Below, in pieces: positions 22,977 to 34,799 of a DNA stretch of 64,000 bases. How positions within the stretch are numbered: position 1 is the first letter of the stretch; each line of letters starts with the position of its first letter. A program made the translations under genes and the position numbers. The notes beneath the pieces were generated by a model. It saw nothing but the letters and a program-made list of their open reading frames with translations. It was not told the origin of the DNA and did no database searches. The stretch lies in NCBI GenBank assembly GCA_024364805.1, contig CM044519.1, positions 42,258,588 through 42,322,587 of the forward strand, given 5' to 3'. Source of the stretch: Euprymna scolopes. Its lineage: Eukaryota > Mollusca > Cephalopoda > Sepiida > Sepiolidae.

Positions 22977-22980
<4 letters not shown>
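21468..22980. other. no gene; one scrap of the inverted-repeat family of 37003
   Basis: 21895-22000 carries 'agtttagccaagacatta', 'tggaatgaagttctc' and 'ttcaatcaagtac', the arm sequence of the element at 37003-37476. The rest is AT-rich DNA with no recognised feature. Confidence 0.5.
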
Positions 22981-23010
<30 letters not shown>

Positions 23011-23822
23011 TGGAACGATAAAAATGTCACCCTAAAGAAAACAACACTACAGCTTTATTTTAAAACTTTTACTGAAAAAATCAATTCAAGTAACTTGATT
23101 ATGTAGTACAGGTGACATCTATTCAATCACCGCCTCGATATGGAACTGGGAGCATGCCTTTTCCACAAACATCGGCAGTAGCTTCACCAATACTCAGTGG
23201 ATGGTGGCGATCAGCCTGGCTTTGTGTTGTGGAAGGTCATGTTGGTGATGTTCTTCATGTATGACCAAACAAAGTAGTCCAGTGGGTTCAGATCAGGGGA
23301 GGTAGGGGGCAGTGAGAGAAAGGTACAATGTCGTAGCACTCCTTTTGAAGCCAAGCCTGGGTTTCTTTGGACTTGTGGACCGTCACACAGGGTCTGCCAG
23401 CGGCCACTTGATAGCACCAGGAGATCACCACACTCTTCAGTACATCCAGGTGTTGACTTTTAAGCTGACTTTGAAGATGTGAGGTGGCACCAAAGACCAT
23501 AACGATGGCAAGAAACTTTGTTTTCTTCACCCTGTTATTTGTGGCAATCCAGCGAATCATTTTGAGGGTGCTGGCAATGGTCCTGTTGCCATAGCTTGGA
23601 TCGTTAGAGAGCATGAGTTGTATAGCAGCACATCTCAGATCTCACTCATTGAACATTGTGTCACTTTCAGACATGATAAAAAACTCCTATTGCTCTTGCG
23701 ATTTGTACAAAACCAGCCAACTAGCTGGTCTACAACAGAAAAAGAAAACAGGTTTTCATCAAACAGAAATGGAATCATGTCTTTTCTATGGCAGCAATTT
23801 TATCGTTCCAAACTATATTTAT
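22978..23822 (-). mobile_element. mariner relic, DD37D group, internally deleted
   Basis: Ends are inverted: GGAACGATAAAAATGTCACC at the left and, reversed, GGAACGATAAAATTGCTGCC at the right, next to an AT microsatellite. Minus-strand translation gives LSNDPSYGNRTIASTLKMIR, WIATNN, VMVFG and SPDLNPLDYFVWSYMKNITN. It lacks the WQQDSAPAH block present in the copy at 50500-51722. Confidence 0.88.
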
Positions 23823-23986
23823 ATATATGAAAAATGACAATTATGAAAATAATATTTCAACGTGATGAATTATATTATTTCTTCAAAGCAATCATCCGAA
23901 GGTAAAGATGAAATGTTGATGAATATATAAAACATCATGTTAGAATATTTCCATACGTTTTTATCATTTCTTGAAATAAAAAAAAC

Positions 23987-23992
<6 letters not shown>

Positions 23993-24049
<57 letters not shown>

Positions 24050-24052
24050 TAC
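23993..24052. repeat. (TA)n microsatellite
   Basis: AT dinucleotide run of about 55 bases. Confidence 0.95.
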
Positions 24053-24136
24053 AGAGTGTTATAGATAAATAGATAAGGTCTATACGAGCAAGGAGTATTG
24101 CAGTTATGAAAAGCTCAATAGGTGTTAACCTAGAGC

Positions 24137-24372
24137 TATATATAGAAAAGGTGAGGGGTTAATAATTGTGAAATTATTATCAAGTTTACATCGGGGGGGG
24201 GGGATTAGATTTTGTTATGTTTCCCCTCTATATAAACTATTAAACCTTCACCTTTTCTATAAGAATACAATTAAAGACTGTAAATTATAATTTACAAGAA
24301 TTTGTTTCTTTTTGAGTATCCTGTTGAACAATAAATACTTATCAATTTACAGTCTTTAATTACATTCTTTTA
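24137..24372. repeat. two overlapping inverted repeats (possible foldback element)
   Basis: 'tatagaaaaggtgaggggtt' (24140) pairs with 'aaaccttcaccttttctata' (24243), and 'agaatacaattaaagactgt' (24263) pairs with 'acagtctttaattacattct' (24348). A run of eleven G lies at 24193. Confidence 0.7.
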
Positions 24373-24556
24373 TTTTTCCTATTTTGGTTGTATTGAGCTT
24401 TTTTATTTAGTTGGGATTACTATATAAATATTAATACTTATATTTTTTTTTTAGTTTACAGGAGCTGTTGGCATGTAAACTTAATATTTACTTCTTGATT
24501 TTATATATTAGCTAATTAGTTTCTCATCGCATTAGTATAGAAATGTTTATACTTAC

Positions 24557-24661
24557 ATCATGAGCATAACTGTCAATCACATGGAAAGTGCCTTGTTCTA
24601 CATAATTGTCTTCGGAATAATAAATATTCTGCATCTTCTTACGATTTTGCTGTCGACAATA
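24557..24661 (-). CDS. VPS16: VPS16 exon 10
   Basis: 105 nt, 35 whole codons, between TTCTAG and GTAAGT. Encodes YCRQQNRKKMQNIYYSEDNY and VEQGTFHVIDSYAHD; human has [35 protein letters not shown]. It enters the segment that in human VPS16 (about residues 642-736) contacts VPS33A. Confidence 0.94.
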
Positions 24662-24779
24662 CTAGAAACAGTAATGACGAGAATTTAATACATTTGAGTC
24701 TTGATCAAAAGAGATTTTTCAGAAATTCAAACATTTAACAGGAATAAGAGCAATCAAAATCTGTAGTGGAATGGGAAAA

Positions 24780-25205
24780 AAATGAATGGTCACATTCAAT
24801 ACTGCCAAGACTAAGCTTGTTTCCTTCAATAATTACAAGAAACCTTCTCAACCACAAATAGCTATGGCTAAAGATACATTACCTGAAAGTACTTCTTTCA
24901 AACTCCTCAGCTTAACGTTCACAGGGAACATAAGTTGGAATAGATACATCGAGAGCATTGCCAAGGTTGCTGCAAAGGTGGGCTCTCTCTACTGTGCTAG
25001 AAAGTTACTTACGCCTGAAAGCATCCTGTACCACCATTTGCCCACGTATGGAGTATTATTGTCACATTTATGCTGATGCATCTGCTACTGGTCTCTCACT
25101 CTTAGACAAGGTTCAAAAGAGAGTCACCAACCTAATAGGTCCTGAACTGTTATCTAAGCTTCAACCTCTATCCCACCAACTAAATGTTGCATTAGCCAAG
25201 TAAAT
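24780..25205 (+). mobile_element. LINE RT fragment
   Basis: Encodes FNTAKTKLVSFNNYKKPSQP, SFKLLSLTFTGNISWNRYIE, VGSLYCARKLLTPESILY and SLLDKVQKRVTNLIGPELLS. This is the same family as 13940-14545 but extends further 5' and lacks the 3' end. Sits 120 bp upstream (in transcript terms) of exon 10. Confidence 0.88.
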
Positions 25206-25209
25206 GTAC

Positions 25210-27635
25210 GTTGCAACCTACCTGCATAATATGTGTTCTGACTTATTTGCAATTGTTTAATCAGTTCTAAAAAAAAAATGTTGACATGATAAGTTACAGC
25301 TTTGTAACCTACATAAGTGGTCAAGAATATATAATTAAATTTAATTGTCAACCGGGGAAACAAAATGCAAAAAAATTAAATATAGCATCAGTAAAGTCTA
25401 GATAATAGCTCTATAATCAAAAATTAAGTATTGTATCCATTAAAGAAAAAAAAACTTTATGGCCGTTTTGGGTTTGGGGGTAGTGGCATGTCAGTATTTT
25501 GCATGTATTTACATTCTCAAACCAATGCTGTGTTTACATTTAGAGATTGTTCCGTCCGAGCTATGAAAGAGCAACATATGTTGATTATATTTTGCATTAG
25601 TTCTGTGTGCGCAAAGAAAGAGTTAGCAATGCATGTTAAAATGCCAATAATTCCTAAACCTCTCAGCGCTCACCGTAGCAAAATTGTTAGGGTTCCAGTA
25701 TTTAATGTCTAAATTTTGAGCAATTATCAAGACTTCAAACGATTATGTATAATTTGTTTTTACTTATACATGTTAATATGTTAAGATACTGAATTGCTCA
25801 AACTAAGTTGCCAGTATTTATGAAACATTAGGATAAAATTTTAAGGTTACCAGGTGTTAAATTTCTGTATTTGAGCGATTAATATGTTTGTATTTGATTT
25901 TATTTTTTTACAGCATCTGTTATTAATTTGTTAGGTGAAAATATGTAATAGTTGCAGAAAAATATTCCCTCTTCACGTCTGTAATGGGTTTCTAAATAAT
26001 CACATGATTAATTCATTGCGCTTCAGTAAATGCATAAGTCCAAAAAGAATATAATGAATGTCCAAAGAGGAAAATTATGAAGATATAAATAAAAAAAAAA
26101 AAATAAGTGCACATTATTCATCAATCTGCGGCATATATGTTTTGTGCAAACAGTGAGCAAAGAAATGTGAACAGATGGGCAAAAATTGGAAGGAGAAAAA
26201 AAAAAGAAGTTTTGATGAACACAAAGAAAGAAAGAAAAAAGAATGTAGAAGAATGGCTGTTGGAAGAAACACCACCAACCTCAAAAGCCGTTCTTAACAT
26301 GGGAAGATGGGGGTGTCTATATTACGCTGGGTTATACTATAAAAAAATTCTTTTTTCAAAAGGCAGTTTAAACAAAAAAACGAAAAAAAAAAGCAGTATC
26401 ATTTGTTATCAATGAATAAATGACGCCGTGATATGGTGTAAAAACATATGCAAACAAAATGAAAAGTATAAAGCCAAGAAAAAATAAAACAGAAAAAAAA
26501 ACAGAAAAAAACAGTTGCCAATAAAAAGAAACAAATAAAACCAGTAAAGTTTATGAATTTAATCAACACCATAATGTATTGTTTTGAAGTATTCATTAAG
26601 AATGAGAGAATTAGCAGACAACCAATCAGAGGAAGTGGATTTTCCAAAGGGAGACTTTATTATTTTTTTATTCTAATCTGCAAAAGTTAATCCTATATCT
26701 GTGCTTGTATGAGTCACTTAAGGGTGGTGTAAGCCTAAAATAAGTGGAAAGTAGATTTCCTTCCAGTGTTGACTGGTGGTGGTGATGGTAGGAGGACTAA
26801 ATATATAGAGGGAAAAATAAGAACTTCTTCCTCTAAAGATGTTGCGATTGTGATGGTGTTGCTCCTAGGACACAATGTAGCATTTTATTATAATGACAAT
26901 GTGTCTAAAATGGTATTCATAAGTTACATAAGATAGTGGCTTATAGCCTAGACGTATTGAATTTGCATGTGGAATCTGTTGTTGCTAGCCTATTAGACTT
27001 TGGTCCAGAGGGGAATTTCTGCAGTCATTTTATTATATAATATATATATATATATAAGAGATATATTTGGTAAAAAAACATTTGGCTTAAATTGTCTGAT
27101 GACATGGACTGGATAATTTGTTTGTCCCATTTATAGAAACAATCTTGTAATGATTTAAGCAAATACTCCCAAGGTTGAAATAATAAAAACATATATATAA
27201 TTTCAAAATAAATAATTATATTATATAAATAATATCATAATAGTATCGAAAATTCATTATATAAATGTTAACCATAAGAATACCTTTCTAAAAATTTCTG
27301 ATGTTTTCAACTCTCCCGTGTCTTTAAAATGTAGAAATATTGATAAATTAACTAAAACACATGTCAGCATGATATCTACACTTGGACTAAATATTAATGT
27401 CTATTTAACAAGAGATTTTGTATTTGTCATTGGCATTTGCTGTTATCAACTGAAAAAAATAAATGCCTATAATTCACTGAAGACGATCACGTATCAACTG
27501 AAATATTTGATTTCTGGGTCAAAATGTCGATGTGGATCAACTGAACACTCACCTTTCAAAAGTTGATTTTGGGGGGTATTTGGGTCTGTTTTTGAATGAA
27601 TATCAAATTTAAAATTGTCACCAACAATTAGTTTT
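25210..27635. other. no recognisable feature
   Basis: 2.4 kb of intron with A-rich runs and a short (TA)n at 27043-27056. An open stretch at 26107-26415 is lysine-rich from A runs and has no recognised domain. Confidence 0.5.
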
Positions 27636-27638
27636 TAC

Positions 27639-28443
27639 TAGCAAGGAGACCCAACATTGCGCGGTATTGAATGATGATCAACAAATGTTTCACACTCTTA
27701 TATTTTTATTGTCATCAAAATCAGTGAAATCGACCATTTTTCGATCAAATTGATTGACTGCCTGCTGTAGTTGGGGACCCATTGCAGTGCACTGGAAAGA
27801 AGCTTCACATGCCTCCTTGCAATCCACAATACATTGTGGTCTACATTGCACTGTAGTTTTATAAAATTATTTTTATATTTGTTTGTCACTGTTAGTTTTA
27901 TAAAATTATTTTTATATAACAGCTATAATTAAAGTTTAAAATGCAAAAATCAAGTGTCATGGTTCAATTGTGCTCTAAACAGAAGCATTCATTTCGAATG
28001 CACCTGTCATATCAAAGAACCTACTGTTGATTTTATATGCATGGCCTTACTGCTTGTGCGGTGATAATGGTTTGAATTTAAGTTTAAAATGAAAACTTCA
28101 AATATCATGGTGCAATATCTTTAAATAGAAACATTTATTTTGAATGCGCCCCTATCATATCAAAGAACATACTTTTGAATATATATGTCGGACTTTTTGA
28201 CTTGTGTGGTAATAAAACTTTTCAAATGCCCTTGTGCTGTTAGGCTGTGTAAGGTGTTAACGTTAATCAAAATCGCTTGTACCTTCCTTCATCACATTAT
28301 TTTGATTATTGATACTTATCAAAGACATTCCGATAATAAAAATTTCTCTAAGACCACTGCCAGGTACGTTAGGTATCTTCGTGTGAAATTTAATAAAAAT
28401 CGGCTGAGCCATTTTCAAGTCCATAGAGAATGAACTCACACAA
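27639..28443 (+). repeat. interspersed repeat with internal tandem duplication
   Basis: Starts 'actagcaaggagacccaac' and ends 'agaatgaactcacacaaag'. Two units of about 150 bp (27925-28075, 28080-28215) share 'ttaaagtttaaaatg', 'tgtcatggttcaat' and 'atcaaagaac'. The head and tail resemble a widespread type of invertebrate repeat seen also at 35310. Confidence 0.6.
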
Positions 28444-28444
28444 A

Positions 28445-29300
28445 GTTCTTTCTAAATAATAGTAGAAATATTAAGACCTTCATTATGTGCAATGAGTCGG
28501 AAGAGAAAGAGCAATGGCAATAGGCAATTCCTTCCTTTTTTTTTTTTTTCAGAATTGTTACGTTATATTGGTTTTGTTTTCAGTTTTTGTTTTTACATTC
28601 TTTCATTTTGTGTTAATAAAAATTATTATTATATTAATTACTACGTTTCTTCTGGAGTTTTTGATTTAATTTTTTCATTGTTATTCAAAAACATTCTGGT
28701 TTTTGATTTTTCTTTTGCGCAAAACATCTCGAGTTTTTATATTTTTTCTGATCCTGACTCCAACTCTAACCCTAACCATATTTCATTTTCATTAAACTTA
28801 GCCAATTCTCGATATTTTCTTTTGTGCATGCACACTTGGCAAGTGTCTAAAGTGAAAACAAAATGGCAACCATTAGAAAATACATTAGATAATAAAGATT
28901 TTAATATCATAAAAACTACTTGTTGACAACAATTTTAAATGTGATATTCATTCAAATCAAATCCTTTAAAAAATCAACTTTTAAAAGGTAAGTGTTTAGT
29001 TCGTACATATCAGCATTTTCACTGATTTATGTTTCAGTTTATTAAAAAATAATCTTTTGACACAAAAAATTGGCTTTTTATATGTGTTTTAATATTTTCA
29101 TCTTTCTGGTGTCTTTAAAATGTAGAAATATTGAGCTATATAAATATTTATTCATTTGAATAATCACAAGATTTTTTTATTTTTAAATATTTTTTTAAAA
29201 ATGCTTGAATTATAGATATTGCTTACATTTAAATAGAAATCAGAGGATGTCAACTAATCAGAAGATTAGAGATTTAATAAAAATTTTTAACAGACATTGC
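28445..29300. other. no recognisable feature
   Basis: AT-rich intron. An open stretch at 28492-28926 is rich in Phe/Tyr/Ser from T runs and matches nothing I know. Confidence 0.5.
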
Positions 29301-29304
29301 TTAC

Positions 29305-29399
29305 CTGGAGATACAGATAATAAGCCATTGGAAGATTCCGTATTTGTCTATGTAAATCTGTTGAGTTGGAATCTTGCAATCGTAATAACACCGTGTAAA
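29305..29399 (-). CDS. VPS16: VPS16 exon 9
   Basis: 95 nt between TTTCAG and GTAAGC. Completes a Val codon, then encodes YTVLLRLQDSNSTDLHRQIR and NLPMAYYLYLQ. Human has [32 protein letters not shown]. Part of the VPS16_C solenoid. Confidence 0.95.
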
Positions 29400-29489
29400 C
29401 TGAAAGAAAGAATAAAAAATAAAAACATCTTGAAACGTCCAAATCAAAACAGGAAAGTTCCCTAGCCACCACTCAATCTGTCCATTCAT

Positions 29490-30770
29490 CGCTTTTCTCT
29501 CTCTCTCTCTCTCTCCTCATCTCTATTTACTTTCTTATTCTCAAGCTCTCCCTCATCTCCATCCTTTCATCCATCTTTTCCTATTTCTCCTCATCCAACT
29601 CACCTTTCTTTCCTCATCCATATAACCAATTTCGCCTCATCCATCCATCCTTATCTCTTTGCATCTAACTCACATATCTCTCTTCATCACAGATTTCACT
29701 TCATCCAGTTTATCTATTTTTCTGCATCCATCTCACCTATCTCTTTGCATCCATTTCACTTATTTCTCTGCATCCATCTCACCTATTTCTCTGCATCCAT
29801 CTCACCTATCTCTCTGCATCCATCTCACCTATCTCTCCTCTCTTTTATCTCCCCACATCTAACTCATATATCTCTCTTTATCCATTTCACAGATTTCACC
29901 TCATCCATTTCATCCATCTCACTTATCTCTCTTCATCCATCCCACCTATCTATCTGCATCCATCTCACCTATCTCTCTGCATCCATTTCACTTATTTCTC
30001 TGCATCCATCTCACCTATCTCTCTGCATCCATCTCACCTATCTCTCTACATCCATTTCATCTATCTCTCTGCATCCATCTCACCTATCTCTCTGCATCCA
30101 TCTCACCTATCTCTCTGCATCCATCTCACCTTTCTCTCCTCTCTTTTATCTCCCCACATCTAACTCATATATCTCTCTTTATCCATTTCACAGATTTCAC
30201 CTCATCCATTTCATCCATCTCACTTATCTCTCTTTATCCATCCCATCTATCTTTCTGCATCCATCTCTATCTCTCTTCTCTACTTTTTATCTCTCTTCAC
30301 CCATCTTACCTATATCTGTGAATCCATTTGTTCTTATCTCTCCTCATCCAACTCACCTACCTCTCCTCATCCATCTAACTGATTTCGCTTTGTCTATTTC
30401 ACTTTTCTTCACTCATCCATCCTTATCTCTCCGCATCTGACTCATATATCTCCTTTCATCCATCTCACAAATTTCACCTCATCCATCTAACTTATCTCTC
30501 TTTATCCATCCCACCTCTCTTCATCCATCTCACCTATCTCTCTGCATCCATCTCAACTATCTCTCTGCATTCATCTCCCCCATCCATCTCACCCATCTCT
30601 CTTCATACATCTCACTGATTTCTTTTTATCCATCTCTTATGCCTTTTCATCCATCTCACCTTATTTCTCTTCACCCATCTCACCTATCTCTCTTTATTCA
30701 TCTGCATCCATCTCTCCTTATTTTCATCAATCTCATCTAACTCTCTCTGCACCCAATTCATCTTTATGTA
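29490..30770. repeat. pyrimidine-rich minisatellite filling the exon 8-9 intron
   Basis: About 1.28 kb of imperfect units near 22-24 bp built on 'catccatctcacctatctc' plus 'tctg'. A higher-order repeat of about 301 bp is visible: the segment from 29837 recurs at 30138. On the VPS16 transcript strand the unit is purine-rich and contains AGATAGGTGAGATGG. The intron is 1,508 nt, so the array is about 85% of it. Confidence 0.93.
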
Positions 30771-30907
30771 CGATTCCTATTTTCCCCAGCAAAAGAAAAA
30801 AATGGTTCCGTTTTTATGGCATGGAAATACAAAAAAAATTTTCGATTTAAAATTTAATCTGGATGATTATGAAAAAGGACATTTATAAAAAAAGATAAAA
30901 ATCTTAC

Positions 30908-31151
30908 CGAGATCTGTCTCTCCACTATCAATGGCTTTAGAAAGTGCCAAATCATATCTCAACAATTGCATGAGCAATGGCACTTGTTCCGAAGCCCTCG
31001 GCTCAAATTCTAAGAGTCGAATTGCTAGTTCTTCTCGGCCACATTCCATGGCCTTACTAGCAATTTCAGAATAAGAGACCCCAGGAGTATCTCCCAATTT
31101 TTGAGAGATGGCATGAGCAAGGGCTTCATCCTGTTCGGCCTTTTGCTGTAC
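30908..31151 (-). CDS. VPS16: VPS16 exon 8 (start of VPS16_C domain)
   Basis: 244 nt, the longest exon here, between TTTCAG and GTAAGA. Encodes [80 protein letters not shown] and L plus [13 protein letters not shown] and EQVPLL are identical to human. It opens the C-terminal alpha-solenoid. A purine-rich repeat (on the transcript strand) begins about 140 nt after its donor. Confidence 0.98.
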
Positions 31152-31525
31152 CTGAAATGAGGAATGCAACATTCTTGAGAGGAAAAAGTCATACTGCCAT
31201 CAAACATTTTGATCACTTACAGGTTTCATATTTCTTGGTTGTTGCTATTTTCAGTTAGAGTTATCTTTGACTTTCCTCGGATATCTTTTGTTGTTGCCAG
31301 TAACCTGAGGGAAATTAGGCTAATATAATACAGAACAGAGCAAACGTAACCCAGAATTAACAACAAAATATATATCCTCCCTCCCTCGCCTTAAAAATAA
31401 AACTATGCTTTTTTTTTTCATTTTTCAGTCAGGAAACAGCCTTCAACCAGCTTACTCATTTGAAAAGCCCCTATTGTGTTAAATAAGCTTATTTGACTAA
31501 TTTTTTTTAATGTTTTCTTCTTCTT
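31152..31525. other. no recognisable feature
   Basis: Short intron stretch upstream of exon 8 with the polypyrimidine tract and acceptor at its exon-proximal end. Confidence 0.5.
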
Positions 31526-31603
31526 TTTTTAACCTATATATAGTTATAATAGATGGAAAAAACTTTTGCATTTATTAATTTATATATATATATACATATA
31601 TAT

Positions 31604-31951
31604 ATTACATAGAAAAATGTGAGCATGAACAGTAATACGGTTAAGATTTAAACCTGGAAAAGTAAAAGGACTAGTTGTTAAAACTGGAAAAGAAAAAGAC
31701 AAGATGTTCTCGTAAAAAATATAATAAATTTATAACTTAAAATATTGCAGCATTAAGAATTTTTTTAAAAATTCAATTTAACATTATATAATCAATTCTT
31801 GATACTGCAATATTTGAAGTTACAAATTTATTATATTTCTTACTAGAATATCTTGTCTTTTTCTTTTCCAGTTTTAACAACTAGTCCTTTTACTTTTCCA
31901 TGTTTAAATCTTAACCATATTACTTTTCATGCTCACATTTTTCTATGTAAT
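31604..31951. repeat. near-perfect hairpin, arms of about 165 bp
   Basis: The left arm begins ATTACATAGAAAAATGTGAG and the right arm reversed begins identically; agreement runs through 'ggactagttgttaaaactgg' to 'attgcag' with about 93% identity and a loop of only 10-20 nt. No coding sequence. Likely a foldback element or MITE. Confidence 0.9.
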
Positions 31952-32390
31952 TCATGATTTTTCCAGGCTTTGATTTGAAATAAAATTTTCTCTCTATGTT
32001 TCACTTGTTACCTGTGAATTATTAGCGATAGTACAGCTGAGCAACAGATTGGAACAGCAGTGAATTAGTGGTGACAGTCTTTTTTTTTTATATCCTGTTA
32101 CGTCATCATCTCCCCTATTCCCAGCCGATTTGAGATAGCATAACATATTTGGTTGCTATGGTAACCAACAGCCAATAAAAAAAAGTCTCTGTTCCTTACA
32201 GATTCTGAGAATTTTTGAACACAGTAATTTTATTTTAACTTCTGTTTTACTGAACAAAGATTGAAAAATTTTCTTTCAAAATATAGCTGAGAAGGTGACC
32301 TATGAATTGTAAAAATTGTTTGAAATTTCGTCATAAAATGAGTGAGTGGGGAAACTTTAAAGCAGTTCTAAATGAGTAAAACTAACACTT

Positions 32391-32923
32391 NNNNNNNNNN
32401 NNNNNNNNNNNNNNNNNNNNNNNNNNNNNNNNNNNNNNNNNNNNNNNNNNNNNNNNNNNNNNNNNNNNNNNNNNNNNNNNNNNNNNNNNNNNNNNNNNNN
32501 NNNNNNNNNNNNNNNNNNNNNNNNNNNNNNNNNNNNNNNNNNNNNNNNNNNNNNNNNNNNNNNNNNNNNNNNNNNNNNNNNNNNNNNNNNNNNNNNNNNN
32601 NNNNNNNNNNNNNNNNNNNNNNNNNNNNNNNNNNNNNNNNNNNNNNNNNNNNNNNNNNNNNNNNNNNNNNNNNNNNNNNNNNNNNNNNNNNNNNNNNNNN
32701 NNNNNNNNNNNNNNNNNNNNNNNNNNNNNNNNNNNNNNNNNNNNNNNNNNNNNNNNNNNNNNNNNNNNNNNNNNNNNNNNNNNNNNNNNNNNNNNNNNNN
32801 NNNNNNNNNNNNNNNNNNNNNNNNNNNNNNNNNNNNNNNNNNNNNNNNNNNNNNNNNNNNNNNNNNNNNNNNNNNNNNNNNNNNNNNNNNNNNNNNNNNN
32901 NNNNNNNNNNNNNNNNNNNNNNN
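32391..32923. other. assembly gap (533 N)
   Basis: Unsequenced bases. The true length may differ from 533. Confidence 1.
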
Positions 32924-33069
32924 GCTTTACTCAAAATTAACGGTGATTCAGTTTTTATTATAAGAATCTCACTGAAATTAACAATATTTCAAAAATAAAC
33001 ATTTATATATATATATATAAATTAATAAATGCAAAAATTCTTTTCCCATCTATTATAACTATATTAACA

Positions 33070-33950
33070 TCAAAAGACGTTGTGTTTATTTAATTCAATG
33101 ATACAACATGACATTTTTTATATGATATATATCATTTATAGTAGATTGCAAATACTCATAAACACAGTTTGGCTTTCTTAATTCGCATATTTCTATAATA
33201 AACATAATTTCTTAATTTGCATATTTCTATAATAAACAGCGTCTAATAAGTTTATATTTTGGAATATATAGTTGTAATTTTGTATTGTCATATTTTCTTA
33301 TATGTATGCAATATTTTAATTTACAAAAAAATACCTGGTGTTGCTGGGAAGCTGAAAACAGATACTACACTTTGAAATATATATTTACACAAAATATATA
33401 TAAAAAAAATACAAATTGAACAAATTAGGCACAAGGCTGATCAAAAGTGTGGGGATAATGAGTGTTGTCGGTTATTCTTGGTCATAAATACTTAAAATTG
33501 TCTATCCTACTAGAAATATCGCCAGTCGCCACAATAACATTAACATAAGTTAACCCCAAATTTGAAAAAGTTTTATTGAATCATGGATGCATACATATAT
33601 TTCATTTCATTGATGAGGGAATGGAGAATAAGCAAAAAAACAACAAAAATTGGCTAGTAAGGCCTTTTCAACCCTTTTTAAATAATAGACCGCCCACTGT
33701 TTTTCATTTTACCAAATACAAGCAGATTAATCTCTAAGTGGGCGTTAGATCTAAGTGTGGGTGAAAAAGAAAAAGGGTGGAGTTGGAGGTGGGTGGAGTC
33801 CTTCCGAGAGGAGTGCCAATGGGGAGAAAGGCCAGGGACGAAAAGAAGTAAAAATGGAGAGTGGAAATCTTGGAGACTTTCTACTACTTTCTATATAGTT
33901 GTATTAGAAATAATAATAACTAATTAATTACAATATAATAATCTTTTTTT
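33070..33950. other. no recognisable feature
   Basis: AT-rich intron, with a locally GC-richer part at 33690-33850 ('ccgcccactg', 'gtgggcgttag', 'gtgggtggagtcc'). No family recognised. Confidence 0.45.
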
Positions 33951-33954
33951 ATTT

Positions 33955-34015
33955 ACTAAGGAGTCACTATTTATCAAGGCTAAAAGCCACTCGGGGATAA
34001 GAGCTAAATATGGAT
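33955..34015 (-). mobile_element. LINE 3' UTR scrap
   Basis: 'gagtcactatttatcaaggc' and 'gccactcggggataag' are the reverse complement of the UTR at 9535-9580. Confidence 0.55.
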
Positions 34016-34159
34016 AGATTGTCAATTATGATCAATATTATGAGAGGATTAAATATGGAACATGCAATATGAATATAAGTAAAATCATATCCGATATTGG
34101 GTTTATAGATAAAATAGAAAAATATCTTGTATTGTCCTAACTTCTAGAGTGAATTTTAC

Positions 34160-34375
34160 CCAGAAGTTAGGATTTCAATCCATGGAGGAAAAATTATCCA
34201 AATCAGAATATCTAAAATGGCATGGAATGACAGATGAGAATAATCTATTCCTTAGATTAAATAAAAGGTTCAGTTTGAAATTCGCAGGCATCTGACGAAG
34301 GCTGGAGGATACAATCGTTGAAATGTAGTAAAAAAATATGGCAACATCCAAGATAAGAATAAAATTTCAAAACAT
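34160..34375 (+). mobile_element. SINE family c, 3' part
   Basis: Contains 'gattaaataaaaggttc', 'catctgacgaaggctgg' and 'cgttgaaatgtag', diverged from the other copies. Confidence 0.55.
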
Positions 34376-34799
34376 GCAAGTAATGTATGTATATAGAAAA
34401 ATAGCATGAACAAATATAAATTTAATAATAATATATATAGTCAAATAATATAAACATTAATTTCATAACAATATATTTATAAATATTCTCCAATAGTATA
34501 AACAAACATCAATTTCATAACAGTATTAGTAACAATGGAAATATTCAAGATATGAACACTAGTCTGAAACATGTAAGTAATGTCAATAACAACATAAATA
34601 TTGACAAATAATAACAGATATTAATCAATTAGTATTAATGTTAATTTCAAATCATGCTTTGTATTTATTTTAAATTCTGTATTGAACTGAGAAGTTCCTG
34701 CCATCTTTTTTTGTGTGTGTTTAAAAATTTGGAACCTATTTTTTTTTTTTAAGAATTTAATTTTGTTATTTTGTAAATTATTTTGTTGTTTCGTGTTAT

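Larger units (their letters stand above)
31530..33066. repeat. outer inverted repeat enclosing a hairpin and the assembly gap
   Basis: 31533-31596 ('atatagttataatagatgg', 'tgcatttattaatttata') is the reverse complement of 33003-33066 at about 90%. Between them lie the 348-bp hairpin at 31604 and the N gap. Confidence 0.8.

Noticed and set aside
26107-26415. 102-codon lysine-rich frame
   Set aside because: Built on A-rich runs, no homology, in an intron.
28755-28785. Telomere-like 'ctaaccctaacc'
   Set aside because: Only two imperfect units, expected by chance and not an array.
28492-28926. 144-codon plus-strand frame
   Set aside because: Phe/Tyr/Ser-rich translation of T-rich DNA with no domain, no splice context and antisense to VPS16.
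29745-30440. 231-codon open frame on the plus strand
   Set aside because: It is the minisatellite read as His-Pro-Ser-His-Leu repeats. It lies inside a VPS16 intron, on the opposite strand, and stop-free reading follows from the unit composition.
32368-32998. Open frames of about 190-210 codons on both strands
   Set aside because: They run through the N gap and contain no real sequence.
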